From NCBI GenBank assembly GCA_031553935.1, contig JAVBKS010000029.1, forward strand, positions 1 to 39,652: a stretch of DNA of 39,652 bases, read 5' to 3'. Position numbers and translations under genes: made by a program. Shown here one piece after another: positions 24,070-31,987 of this stretch. Numbering within the stretch: position 1 is the stretch's first letter; each line of letters starts with the position of its first letter. The notes beneath the pieces are model-generated. The model was not told where the DNA came from. It did not search any database and worked only from the letters and a program-made list of their open reading frames with translations. The stretch comes from JAISDD01 sp031553935 (GTDB lineage: Bacteria > Bacillota > Syntrophomonadia > Syntrophomonadales > Syntrophomonadaceae).

Positions 24070-24327
24070 CCCTTACGGTCCTCCTTGACCCGAAATTATT
24101 CACTAGTTTTTTGACAATATAGGTACTATTTCATTGTATAGCATATTTTGTGCTGAAGAAATAGCTTTTTGCCAATTGCTAAAATTGATTTTTTTCCAGA
24201 ATCAATAATAGCATAAATAATCATGAAATAGCAGAGCTGTTAACTTTGTTATTCGAACCGGTAGTAACTTTTTGTACATGTTTTGTATATTATGCAGTAG
24301 AAATAAGAGGTTTGAGGAGGGCAATAC

Positions 24328-25434
24328 ATGAAAAGTTTTAAGTTAGATATTATAGAGGTTCTAGATGATATGTCCAGCAGTTTAACCACCAATATACCCC
24401 CAGGAGTAGCGCTGATTGCAGCGCAGAAAATGTGGGCGGATACCAAAGGGAGAAGTTCAGTTGTTGCCGTGGTTGACACGGGTATTGATAATAGTCATCC
24501 TGATTTGGCAGCTAATGTTATCGACGGCGCTGATTTCAGCAGTGGCATCTTAGGGAAGGATTTTATCGATAAGAATGGACATGGAACTCATGTTGCCGGT
24601 ATCATTGCTGCTAACGGCAGTATTTTCGGGGTTGCCCCTGAGGCCAAGCTTATAGCGGTAAAAGTCTTAAACGAAAAAGGGCAGGGCAGTTTTACCAATA
24701 TTGCTCGCGGGTTGAACTGGGCGCGGAATTGGCAAGGGTCAAACGGCGAAAAAGTTAATGTAATTAATATGAGCTTGGGCGGTCCTCTTTCGCATGCTAA
24801 GCTCTACGATGAGATTAAAAAGTGTGTTGCCCAGGGTATTATCATTATATGTGCGGCAGGAAATTCGGGAGACGGTGATCCCGAAACAATTGAGATCTCG
24901 TATCCAGCATATTACCCGGAATGCGTAGCGATTGGAGCTGTAGATCTTAATAGCGGGGTTGCCAATTTTAGTAATTCAAATAAGCAAATCGCGGTGGTCG
25001 CACCTGGGGTTGAGACATATTCTACTTATCTTGGGGGCAAGTATGTCAAATTGTCGGGCACTTCTATGGCTGCACCACATGTGAGCGGAGCAGTAGCTCT
25101 TATTAATGCCAGATTTAACAAAAAATTTGGTTTTTATCCCAGTCCGGCATATGTCAGAGAAATGCTTGACTATTTAGCAATTGATCTTGGACAGTTGGGC
25201 TATGATTCACTTACCGGCTATGGTCTATTTAGTTTCAACCTCAATGGCGGCAAATCATATAAGTTTTTCGTAGGCCAAGAAAAGTACCTGGTAAATAATA
25301 AAGAACAACAGCTCAAAATGGGCCCTTTTATTCAGGAGGGCGAAGTGTGTATGGCTTTAGAAGAAATGAGCGATCTCTTTGATGCGGTATGTGATATACC
25401 ACCGGATACTGATAAAGCTGATGTCTGGGTTTAG
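24328..25434 (+). CDS. Cytoplasmic subtilisin-like serine protease with C-terminal half-domain
   Basis: A 368-residue S8 protease without a signal peptide, therefore probably intracellular like Bacillus IspA. The catalytic triad is visible: Asp in VVDTGIDNSHPDL, His in NGHGTHVAGI, and Ser in GTSMAAPHVSG; the oxyanion Asn lies in CAAGNSGDGDP. The N-terminal propeptide of about 35 residues lacks the LIPY-type block of Bacillus ISPs. After the protease (about residue 310) a short region (KFFVGQEKYLVNNKEQQLKM ... PFIQEGEVCMALEEM) looks like half of a copper-amine-oxidase N-like 'stalk' domain common in Clostridia. ATG 24328 follows GAGGAGGGCAATAC. It is monocistronic and divergent from minD copy 1. 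Confidence 0.88.
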   Translation: MKSFKLDIIEVLDDMSSSLTTNIPPGVALIAAQKMWADTKGRSSVVAVVDTGIDNSHPDLAANVIDGADFSSGILGKDFIDKNGHGTHVAGIIAANGSIFGVAPEAKLIAVKVLNEKGQGSFTNIARGLNWARNWQGSNGEKVNVINMSLGGPLSHAKLYDEIKKCVAQGIIIICAAGNSGDGDPETIEISYPAYYPECVAIGAVDLNSGVANFSNSNKQIAVVAPGVETYSTYLGGKYVKLSGTSMAAPHVSGAVALINARFNKKFGFYPSPAYVREMLDYLAIDLGQLGYDSLTGYGLFSFNLNGGKSYKFFVGQEKYLVNNKEQQLKMGPFIQEGEVCMALEEMSDLFDAVCDIPPDTDKADVWV

Positions 25435-25545
25435 GATTTAGTACTATCTTTAATCTTTATTCCCCTAAAACAAATCTCCTATGTGAACTCGAATGTAGTA
25501 TAATTAAAGAACTATTATTCAAGTTGTTGTGAAGGAGATGAGATA

Positions 25546-26373
25546 ATGGAAAAGAAATTGCATATATTTGCAGTATCAGATTCTGTTGGGGAAACTGCTG
25601 AAAAAATCGCTGTTGCTTCGGCGATGCAGTTTGAAGTAGAACGTAGTATTACTAGATTTTCTAGAGTAACCAAAGAGGAGCAGGTTGATAAAATACTCGA
25701 CAAGGCCAGTGAAGAAGATGCCATTGTAATTTTTACCATTGTGAAGCAAGAATTAATCAAATATATGGAAACCAAAGCCAAAGAAAAAAATGTAATGGCA
25801 TTAAATGTTATGGCAAGAGTATTTGATGTTATTGAAGAAAAGACTGGATTGCAGCCGGTTTACATAACCGGTTTGAATCATGCTCTAGATGATCAGTATT
25901 TTAATCGCATGAAAGCAATTGAATTTACCATTGAGCACGATAATGGTCAGAATCTTGATACTATTCAAAATGCTGATCTCGTTATTCTAGGTTTGCCCAG
26001 TACATCTAAAACACCGCTCTCAATGCATTTGGCCAGCGTGGGCTTAAAGGTTGCCAATTATCCAATTGCTGTTGATACAGAAATTCCTCAAGAAATTGAG
26101 GCTCTAAAGGGCAAGATTCCTTTAGTCGGGTTGACGATTGATATGGAAACTTTATTGTCACTACGTAAGGAGCGCTTACGCAGTTTTAACAATGTTGATG
26201 ATATGGAAACCATAGATGACTTGGTAGCTGAAGAATTAGACAATGCCTATCGGATTTATGCGCGTTTAAAATGCTTAGTTATTGATGTGACCTTGCATGA
26301 TATTGAGGAAGTTGGTAATACAATAACCCATAAATTCCAATTACCGTTGAGGGTTACGCATCACCGGTTTTAG
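25546..26373 (+). CDS. yqfL: Pyruvate,phosphate dikinase / PEP synthase regulatory protein (kinase-pyrophosphorylase)
   Basis: A bifunctional regulator that phosphorylates its target dikinase with ADP and reverses this with phosphate, controlling the PEP-pyruvate step. The 275-residue protein fits the DUF299 family: FAVSDSVGETAEKIA at the start, GLNHALDDQYFNRMKAIEFT in the centre, and the nucleotide-binding GLPSTSKTPLSMHLA (G-----SKTP). It ends in YRIYARLKCLVIDVT. No dikinase gene is in the window. ATG 25546 follows GAAGGAGATGAGATA, and a TATAAT lies about 48 bp upstream (25498-25503) without a clear minus-35. Confidence 0.92.
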   Translation: MEKKLHIFAVSDSVGETAEKIAVASAMQFEVERSITRFSRVTKEEQVDKILDKASEEDAIVIFTIVKQELIKYMETKAKEKNVMALNVMARVFDVIEEKTGLQPVYITGLNHALDDQYFNRMKAIEFTIEHDNGQNLDTIQNADLVILGLPSTSKTPLSMHLASVGLKVANYPIAVDTEIPQEIEALKGKIPLVGLTIDMETLLSLRKERLRSFNNVDDMETIDDLVAEELDNAYRIYARLKCLVIDVTLHDIEEVGNTITHKFQLPLRVTHHRF

Positions 26374-26427
26374 TGCTAATCAACCGGAGAACATATTTTA
26401 TTCGCTATAGTATTGGAGACCGGGAGA

Positions 26428-26739
26428 ATGTCTCAGCACTTTGTCTATATAATGCTTTGCCAAGATAATAGCCTGTACACTGGTTATACCGTAAATATTA
26501 GCGAAAGGCTCAAAGCTCACAATGAAGGCAAAGCAAGCAAATACACCCGTGGCCGGTTGCCGGTTCAATGTGTTTATTTGGAATTATGCTCCAGTAAAAG
26601 CGAAGCATTAAAGCGGGAAATCGAGATAAAGAAGCTTAGTAAGGCGAATAAACAAAACTTAATAACTTCATATCAATCGACTTGCAAACTTGCATATAAA
26701 ACCTCTCAGCTTGGGAATAATATCCTTAATGATGATTAA
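26428..26739 (+). CDS. GIY-YIG nuclease-fold protein (YhbQ/YazA type)
   Basis: A 103-residue single-domain GIY-YIG protein. It opens MSQHFVYIMLCQDNSLYTGY, where the two half-motifs are VYI and YTGY, then has RLKAHNEGKASKYTRGRLPV with the catalytic Arg, and EALKREIEIKKLSK with the metal-binding Glu. These small UPF0213 proteins are assumed to be DNA endonucleases with unclear biology. I prefer ATG 26428 (GGAG 9 nt upstream) over the in-frame TTG 26413. The 3' end of this gene forms the 5' arm of a hairpin that covers the RBS of the next gene. Confidence 0.88.
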   Translation: MSQHFVYIMLCQDNSLYTGYTVNISERLKAHNEGKASKYTRGRLPVQCVYLELCSSKSEALKREIEIKKLSKANKQNLITSYQSTCKLAYKTSQLGNNILNDD

Positions 26740-26748
26740 GGAGGTTTT
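26698..26748 (+). promoter_or_regulatory. Hairpin covering the RBS of the 26752 gene
   Basis: CCTTAAT (26724-26730), loop GATG, ATTAAGG (26735-26741) folds the Shine-Dalgarno AAGGAGG (26738-26744) into a stem. An alternative outer pairing joins AAAACCTC (26698-26705) with GAGGTTTT (26741-26748). It could lower translation or act as a weak terminator. Confidence 0.5.
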
Positions 26749-26751
26749 ATT

Positions 26752-27054
26752 ATGACAGCACAAAAAGGCCGAATAGTTAGTAGAGATGGATTTTTCCAAA
26801 ATAGTGCTTATAGCAAGGAGGAATATGAAGGATTAATAGTTAGTGCCGATACAGTTACAGGTTTATATAATATTGGTTTGGAAATCAATGCGGAGCAGAT
26901 ACTACTATTAGATCAAGTAGCTGATACCAAAGTAGCTGAGCGGGTACAAGAAATTATGCCTAGTATTCAAGAGATTCAGACTTTGCTTAATAATCCGGAT
27001 GATGATAGTCAAGGCGATGAAGAAGATACCCTGCACATGAGTTCATTAGACTAA
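26752..27054 (+). CDS. Hypothetical small acidic protein
   Basis: A 100-residue protein I do not recognise. It has no signal peptide or membrane segment. The central part (GLIVSADTVTGLYNIGLEIN) suggests beta structure, residues 60-85 look helical (VADTKVAERVQEIMPSIQEI), and the tail is acidic (DDDSQGDEEDTL). ATG 26752 is preceded by a perfect AAGGAGG that lies within a predicted hairpin. It is 12 bp after the GIY-YIG gene and 63 bp before the DUF4013 gene, so an operon is plausible. The strong RBS and codon-like composition support a real gene. Confidence 0.6.
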   Translation: MTAQKGRIVSRDGFFQNSAYSKEEYEGLIVSADTVTGLYNIGLEINAEQILLLDQVADTKVAERVQEIMPSIQEIQTLLNNPDDDSQGDEEDTLHMSSLD

Positions 27055-27074
27055 TTTAATAATTTGTAACATAT

Positions 27075-27112
27075 AACCCTCCTTTCGTAATATGTATTAC
27101 TTAAGGAGGGTT
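27075..27112 (+). promoter_or_regulatory. Hairpin covering the RBS of the DUF4013 gene
   Basis: A perfect 10-bp outer stem AACCCTCCTT (27075-27084) / AAGGAGGGTT (27103-27112) and an inner GTAAT/ATTAC stem with an ATGT loop. The Shine-Dalgarno AAGGAGGG is fully paired. Only TTTT-C follows, which is poor for termination, so RBS masking is likely. Confidence 0.6.
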
Positions 27113-27117
27113 TTCAT

Positions 27118-27705
27118 ATGATTTTAGATTGGGAACTATTGCTTAAGTACCCCTTTAATGATAAAAATTGGTTAAGAAAGATGTTGATCGGAACGGCGTT
27201 ATCCATTATACCTATCATTAATGTATTCACATTGGGATATTGTATAACCTGTATGCGTTGTGGTATCATGCGACGCCGACGTTTGCCAAGCTGGAATAAT
27301 TGGGATTTATTTCTTCAAGATGGGGTTTGGGCATTAGTTATTGCGATGGCCTATCTTATCTTGCCGTTTATAGGAGCATTTTTTTTAAGCGGAATTCCTT
27401 TTATTGGAGGTTTTTTCAGTTCTTTACTCATATTGGGGATGGGGTTGATGATTCCATTTGCTTGGGCAAACTATGCAGTTTCACGTAGAATGGAGGATGC
27501 ATTTCGATTCGGTGAGCTAATTAAATTTATCATGCGAGGCCAGCCTGCCTATACCTTAATGTACATTTTTGCAGTCTTTGCCTTTAGCCTTATCCTGATT
27601 CTAACGGCTATCATGCCGCTTTTCTTTTTCATCAGTGGTGCACTTTTCTTTTATTTGAGTGTAGTAACTGCCTATATTTTTGGGGTGATATATTCTCGTT
27701 GCTAA
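27118..27705 (+). CDS. DUF4013 membrane protein
   Basis: A 195-residue polytopic membrane protein with five or six hydrophobic segments. The N-terminus fits DUF4013: WLRKMLIGTALSIIPIINVF, then LGYCITCMRCGIMRRRRLPSW-NW, followed by FLQDGVWALVIAMAYL. The function of the family is unknown. ATG 27118 is 5 nt after an AAGGAGGG that is the 3' arm of a strong hairpin, so translation may depend on RNA unfolding. It is probably cotranscribed with the small gene at 26752. A strong terminator follows at 27740. Confidence 0.8.
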   Translation: MILDWELLLKYPFNDKNWLRKMLIGTALSIIPIINVFTLGYCITCMRCGIMRRRRLPSWNNWDLFLQDGVWALVIAMAYLILPFIGAFFLSGIPFIGGFFSSLLILGMGLMIPFAWANYAVSRRMEDAFRFGELIKFIMRGQPAYTLMYIFAVFAFSLILILTAIMPLFFFISGALFFYLSVVTAYIFGVIYSRC

Positions 27706-27739
27706 AGCCTTAAGTTTTATTAAATAATATAATAAAAAA

Positions 27740-27786
27740 CAATAAAACGGCTCTCATCATATCATTGATGGCAAGCCGTTTTATTG
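27740..27786. terminator. Bidirectional terminator after the DUF4013 gene
   Basis: A perfect 13-bp stem CAATAAAACGGCT / AGCCGTTTTATTG with a 21-nt top containing a further CATCA/TGATG pairing. A/T-rich flanks lie on both sides. Confidence 0.75.
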
Positions 27787-27876
27787 TTAGGTCAGGCTTA
27801 TGATAGTTATCCGCTCCTAGTTTCGCCATAACAGGTGAGGATAATAAACGTTCCAAAAAAGGAAAAGTAAATAAAA

Positions 27877-27898
27877 AGGCATTCCCAAAGGAATGCCT
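27877..27898 (-). terminator. Terminator for minus-strand transcription (dinB side)
   Basis: A 9-bp stem AGGCATTCC / GGAATGCCT with loop CAAA, followed on the minus strand by TTTTTATTTAC. It would end transcripts coming from dinB, about 220 bp past its stop. Confidence 0.65.
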
Positions 27899-27960
27899 AC
27901 CTAATACTAAAACAGCATATCGGCCATTTCCTTCCCAAAACGTGGAGGCCTAACAGTTTC

Positions 27961-27983
27961 CCGCTAAACCCAGCGGTCTTTTT
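27961..27983 (+). terminator. Possible plus-strand terminator in the gene-free stretch
   Basis: CCGCT-AAACCC-AGCGG then TCTTTTT. It lies inside the 27706-28121 stretch, which has no gene; apart from three hairpins I see nothing else recognisable there. The origin of any plus-strand transcript ending here is unclear. Confidence 0.4.
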
Positions 27984-28121
27984 CCCATGGTAAACACTTT
28001 AGGAAAAAAGACTCGGAAATGAATATATAATTTTTTCAAATATAACACGTAAATTTAATTTTGGCAAGGGGGGTATAAAATCACATTTTATAATTTACCA
28101 AGGGGACGGGGGAAAGACGAT

Positions 28122-29393
28122 TTAGATACTTCCGCGCAGCCAAGCTGGAGGATGGATTATATGTTCGCGGGGATTGGTTTTCGAAAGCCTTCGGTCAGTC
28201 AGCATCAAGCCGCGGGCAATAGCAGAATGCCCGAAACGAGAACGGATACTATCAATGGTGTGTTCTAGCACCATTAAATCCAGGCGACGTTGTTCTTCAG
28301 GAAATAGACATAATTGCTGCCATTTAGTTTCCCGTTCCAGATTACAGGCCCTTACACCCAAGGAACGAAGGGGCTTGACATCTGAACCGGCAACCCCTAA
28401 ACCAGGATAATTAGTTTGAAACAAATTAAGGGCGGCAGCGGCGATTTCGGTAGCTAGTTGAGTAGCAACCGGGAGTTTTAGTTGGCGCTCGAAGGAAAAA
28501 AGGGTATGGTCCCTTATGTAGATTTGGATAGTATTGCAAAGCAGTCTATGGGAACGTAAGCGAGCGGCGACACTTTCACTCAGCAAGGTGAAAGTTATTC
28601 TTACATCATCTAAAGTTTCCAGATTACGGGGAGTAGTAGTTGAATTGCCTATGCTTTTAATATCAATAGGAGCATTGGCAGCAGAGACTATGGAAGAATC
28701 TGTACCATTGGCATAGCTCCACAATAAATAACCGACCTTCCCAAACCAACGGCGCATGGTTTTAGGATCCAGATGCGCCAGCTCACCTATGGTATAAATG
28801 CCCAAACGATTTAGCTTCCGGGTAGTTGCAGGACCTATATAGAGTAAGTCGGACACAGGCAAAGGCCAAACTTTCTCTTGGTAATTATCTTTATCGATAT
28901 AAGTAGTAGCATCCGGTTTCTTCATATCGCTGCCTAATTTGGCAAAAACTTTATTCCAAGAAACGCCAACAGACGCGGTTATACCTAGTTCTTTACGGAT
29001 ACGCTTCCTGATCTGGTTAGCAATGCTAACCCCTGGGCCGAATAGTCGGGTACTGCCGCTAACATCCAGCCAAGCTTCGTCCAATCCGAAGGGTTCTACT
29101 TGGTCGGTGTATTCATAATAGATATTTCGAGCTAGGGTAGCAAATTCTAAATAACGCTCGAAATGAGGCCGAACTATGACTAAATCAGGGCACTTTTGCA
29201 GTGCCTGCCAAAGGGCTTCACCAGTTTTAATGTTAAACTTTTTGGCTATTTCATTTTTAGCTAAAATAATTCCATGGCGCGACTCGGGGTCACCGCCGAC
29301 GGCTACCGGTTTGTCTCTAATAGCAGGGTTATAGAGGCATTCCACACTGGCATAAAAGCCATTCATATCACTGTGAAGTATAACGCGCTCCAA
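28122..29393 (-). CDS. dinB: DNA polymerase IV (Y-family translesion polymerase)
   Basis: Error-prone polymerase that bypasses DNA lesions. The 423-residue protein shows the Y-family blocks: HSDMNGFYASVE with the first catalytic Asp, FGLDEAWLDVSG with the Asp-Glu catalytic pair, and ASVGVSWNKVFAKLGSDMKK in the palm. YIGPATTRKLNRLGIYTIGE is the HhH motif. The little-finger domain ends with KWQQLCLFPEE, whose QLCLF fits the beta-clamp-binding motif. The start is TTG 29393 behind AAAGGAAGTG. A perfect LexA box overlies the expected transcription start, so SOS induction is predicted. Confidence 0.94.
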   Translation of the reverse strand: MERVILHSDMNGFYASVECLYNPAIRDKPVAVGGDPESRHGIILAKNEIAKKFNIKTGEALWQALQKCPDLVIVRPHFERYLEFATLARNIYYEYTDQVEPFGLDEAWLDVSGSTRLFGPGVSIANQIRKRIRKELGITASVGVSWNKVFAKLGSDMKKPDATTYIDKDNYQEKVWPLPVSDLLYIGPATTRKLNRLGIYTIGELAHLDPKTMRRWFGKVGYLLWSYANGTDSSIVSAANAPIDIKSIGNSTTTPRNLETLDDVRITFTLLSESVAARLRSHRLLCNTIQIYIRDHTLFSFERQLKLPVATQLATEIAAAALNLFQTNYPGLGVAGSDVKPLRSLGVRACNLERETKWQQLCLFPEEQRRLDLMVLEHTIDSIRSRFGHSAIARGLMLTDRRLSKTNPREHIIHPPAWLRGSI

Positions 29394-29449
29394 AAAATCA
29401 CTTCCTTTAATAGAGCATTTTTTAGCATTAATGTTCCTTAACGATAATA

Positions 29450-29461
29450 GAACATATGTTC
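29450..29461. promoter_or_regulatory. LexA (SOS) box of dinB
   Basis: GAACATATGTTC, a perfect palindrome matching the Firmicutes LexA consensus GAAC-N4-GTTC. It lies 5 bp downstream of the dinB minus-10, where a bound repressor would block initiation. Confidence 0.88.
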
Positions 29462-29466
29462 TAAAA

Positions 29467-29495
29467 ATTATACTTTAATTTATGTAAAAATTCCA
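29467..29495 (-). promoter_or_regulatory. dinB promoter
   Basis: Minus strand: perfect TATAAT (29472-29467) with a weak minus-35 (TGGAAT) 17 nt upstream. The SOS box follows immediately downstream. Confidence 0.55.
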
Positions 29496-29550
29496 GTCAT
29501 TATTCAGGAAGAATATTTTTTATACCTAAATTATTGTTGCCAGGCACAGC

Positions 29551-29579
29551 TTGTCTTTGTAATAAGCAAATGCTACACT
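29551..29579 (+). promoter_or_regulatory. Promoter of the maf-radC-mre-mrdA cluster
   Basis: TTGTCT (29551-29556), a 17-nt spacer ending in TGC, TACACT (29574-29579), giving an extended minus-10. It is 80 bp before maf and is the only good promoter I see before mrdA. Confidence 0.5.
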
Positions 29580-29659
29580 GATAAAAACTAAGAACTGTAG
29601 CAGTTTAGAAACTGCTTAAAGACTTCAGAAAACATCCAGACTAGGTTAGAGGATGAAAG

Positions 29660-30241
29660 ATGTACCCCAAAATCATATTAGCCAGTCGTTCACCGCGTCG
29701 TCAGGAGTTACTAAAGAGCTTAAATGTAGATTTTGTAGTGAAAATTCCTGATATAGAAGAAGAGAAAAAACCGCAAGAAGGACCGATTCAATTCGTCCGC
29801 AGGATAGCACGGGAGAAAGCTGAAGCAATAGAGTGTAATGAAGAAGACTTAATTATTGCAGCAGATACTATAGTTTATTGCCGTGATAGAATTATCGGCA
29901 AACCTCGGGATAGCAGCGACGCTTATGAGCAATTAAGCTTTTTAAGTGCTTGCAGCCATGAGGTCATTAGTGGCTTATGTATTAAAGGCACAAAAGGAGA
30001 AATCCAAATCGCCCATGAGGTTTCTAAAGTTTTTTTTCGAAAGCTATCAAGAGAAGAAATATTAGCATATATAAAGAGCAGAGAACCGCTGGATAAAGCC
30101 GGTTCCTATGGCATACAAGGATTAGGAGCACTTTTTATTGACCGAATTGAAGGTTGTTTTTATAATGTAGTAGGCTTGCCCTTAACTAAACTTTACTTGA
30201 TGCTCAAGGAGCAAGGATTTGATTTATTGCTCAAAGGGTGA
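29660..30241 (+). CDS. maf: Maf-family nucleoside triphosphate pyrophosphatase
   Basis: A house-cleaning pyrophosphatase that hydrolyses modified or non-canonical NTPs; in Bacillus, Maf also affects septation. The 193-residue protein has ILASRSPRRQELL at the start (the SxRR motif), AADTIVYCRDRIIGKPRD with the catalytic Asp and conserved Lys-Pro, and DKAGSYGIQGLGALFIDRIE with the second conserved block. ATG 29660 follows TAGAGGATGAAAG. It is the first gene of the maf-radC-mreBCD cluster; its neighbour radC begins 8 nt after its stop. Confidence 0.94.
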   Translation: MYPKIILASRSPRRQELLKSLNVDFVVKIPDIEEEKKPQEGPIQFVRRIAREKAEAIECNEEDLIIAADTIVYCRDRIIGKPRDSSDAYEQLSFLSACSHEVISGLCIKGTKGEIQIAHEVSKVFFRKLSREEILAYIKSREPLDKAGSYGIQGLGALFIDRIEGCFYNVVGLPLTKLYLMLKEQGFDLLLKG

Positions 30242-30248
30242 TTGTGTA

Positions 30249-30935
30249 ATGACAGAATACTTCTATACCATCAAGAGCATGCCTGAATCTATGCGCCCGC
30301 GCGAAAAGCTGCTCGCTCAAGGAGAGGCTTTTTTAAGTGATGTCGAAATGCTAGCAATTATTATAGGGCACGGAACGCACAAACTTAGTGCTTTGGATTT
30401 GGGGCAAGCGCTCATTGCTAGATTTGGGAGCTTAAGATCTTTGAAAGAAGCAAGTATTGAAGAATTAATTGCGGTTAAAGGTATAGGGAAGGCTAAAGCT
30501 ATATCGATTAAAGCAGCGTTAGAACTTGGACGAAGACTATCATTAGATATGAGAAATAAGATTAAGATTTGTTCTCCTGAAGATGTCAAAAGTGTTGTTA
30601 TGGAAGATATGCGCTATTATGACCGCGAGCATTTTAGAGTTATGTATCTAAACAGAAAGAATTCCTTAATCATTATGGAGGATGTATCAATTGGCGGCTT
30701 ACATAGTTCAGTAGTGCATCCGCGGGAAGTTTTTAAGACGGCAATTAAACGCAGTGCAGCATCTATGATATTAATTCATAATCATCCCAGTGGTGATCCG
30801 ACTCCGAGCCAAGATGATATTGAAGTGACCAAGCGTTTGATTGAAAGTGGAAAACTGATAGGAATTGAGGTAATTGATCATATAATAATAGGTGAGAATG
30901 AATTCTATAGTATGAAACGAGAACAGTTAATTTGA
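30249..30935 (+). CDS. radC: RadC/YsxA-type JAB-domain protein
   Basis: A 228-residue member of the UPF0758 family. The N-terminal part (MPESMRPREKLLAQGEAFLS) leads to a helix-hairpin-helix (LIAVKGIGKAKAISIKAALE). The C-terminal MPN+/JAB domain has the metal-binding JAMM motif IHNHPSGDPTPSQDD. Despite its old name, a DNA-repair role is doubtful, and the true activity of the family is not settled. I chose ATG 30249 (AAAGGGTGA 7 nt before) over the in-frame start at 30219, which lies inside maf. It sits between maf and mreB, the conserved Firmicutes order. Confidence 0.92.
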   Translation: MTEYFYTIKSMPESMRPREKLLAQGEAFLSDVEMLAIIIGHGTHKLSALDLGQALIARFGSLRSLKEASIEELIAVKGIGKAKAISIKAALELGRRLSLDMRNKIKICSPEDVKSVVMEDMRYYDREHFRVMYLNRKNSLIIMEDVSIGGLHSSVVHPREVFKTAIKRSAASMILIHNHPSGDPTPSQDDIEVTKRLIESGKLIGIEVIDHIIIGENEFYSMKREQLI

Positions 30936-30954
30936 TTAAGGAGGCCATATATAG

Positions 30955-31977
30955 ATGGTTTTTGGTAAAGATTTAGGGATAGATTTAGGAACTGCTAATA
31001 CTCTAGTTCATGTCAAAGGAAAAGGAGTAGTTTTACGTGAGCCTTCAGTGGTAGCAATTGAAAGCGATACGGGAAGAGTATTGGCGGTTGGAGATGAAGC
31101 AAAGCAAATGATCGGCAGAACACCAGGAAATATTGTCGCCATCAGGCCTATGAAGGATGGTGTAATTGCAGATTTTGATGTAACCCAAGCTATGATACGC
31201 TACTTTATTAACCGGGTTGTAGGGCCGAAAACTCCTTTTGCCAAACCGCGAGTAATAATCAGCATACCTTCAGGTTGTACTACGGTTGAAGAAAGAGCGG
31301 TACGGGAAGCGGCCATCTCAGGCGGAGCCAAAGAAGCATATTTAATTGAAGAGCCAATGGCGGCAGCTATTGGAGCTGGATTGCCGGTACATGATCCTAC
31401 CGGAAATCTTATCGTGGATATAGGAGGAGGGACTACCGAAGTTGCAGTGATTTCACTTGGGGGAGTGGTTACTGCTAAATCAATCCGCGTTGCAGGTGAC
31501 AATATGGATGATGCCATTATTCAACACTTGCGAAAGAATTATAATCTCCTAATTGGAGAGCGGACTGCTGAAGACATTAAGACTTCCATCGGTTCGGCGT
31601 TGTGGGAAGGACCGGAAGAGTTCTACGAGGTAAGAGGACGGGATCTAGTGTCAGGACTCCCTAAAACCATTAAAGTTTCAGCAAGTGAGATCCAATCTGC
31701 ATTGAAAGAAACTGTTGAACAAATCGTAGACGGTATTAAAGTATGTTTAGAAAAGACCCCGCCGGAACTAGCATCTGATATTATGGATCGTGGCATTGTA
31801 ATGGCTGGCGGAGGGGCACTGTTAAAAGGGCTTGATAAGCTAATTAGTATCAACACCAATATTCCTGTATATGTATGTGATGAGCCGTTACTGGCAGTTG
31901 CCAAAGGCACAGGTGCGGTCTTAGAGAATATTGAGATATTAAAAAGAGTACTGATAACCATAAAAAAACCGTTTTAA
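30955..31977 (+). CDS. mreB: Rod shape-determining protein MreB
   Basis: Bacterial actin that forms membrane filaments guiding lateral wall synthesis. The 340-residue protein has DLGIDLGTANTLVHVKGKG (phosphate 1), IVDIGGGTTEVAVISLGG (phosphate 2) and VMAGGGALLKGLDKLI (adenosine), all intact. Its length matches the family. ATG 30955 follows AAGGAGGCCATATATAG, 20 nt after radC. It is followed by mreC and mreD, the membrane partners of the same complex. Confidence 0.97.
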   Translation: MVFGKDLGIDLGTANTLVHVKGKGVVLREPSVVAIESDTGRVLAVGDEAKQMIGRTPGNIVAIRPMKDGVIADFDVTQAMIRYFINRVVGPKTPFAKPRVIISIPSGCTTVEERAVREAAISGGAKEAYLIEEPMAAAIGAGLPVHDPTGNLIVDIGGGTTEVAVISLGGVVTAKSIRVAGDNMDDAIIQHLRKNYNLLIGERTAEDIKTSIGSALWEGPEEFYEVRGRDLVSGLPKTIKVSASEIQSALKETVEQIVDGIKVCLEKTPPELASDIMDRGIVMAGGGALLKGLDKLISINTNIPVYVCDEPLLAVAKGTGAVLENIEILKRVLITIKKPF

Positions 31978-31987
31978 GGTGAGATAA

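Noticed and set aside
27900..28020. Possible riboswitch in the gene-free stretch before dinB's 3' end
   Set aside because: I compared it by memory with cobalamin, TPP, FMN, c-di-GMP, SAM and other consensus cores and found no match; it is also downstream of both neighbouring genes.
28085..28115. G-rich motif (GGGGACGGGGG) as the end of a mobile element
   Set aside because: Only one copy is visible, with no inverted partner, target duplication or transposase.
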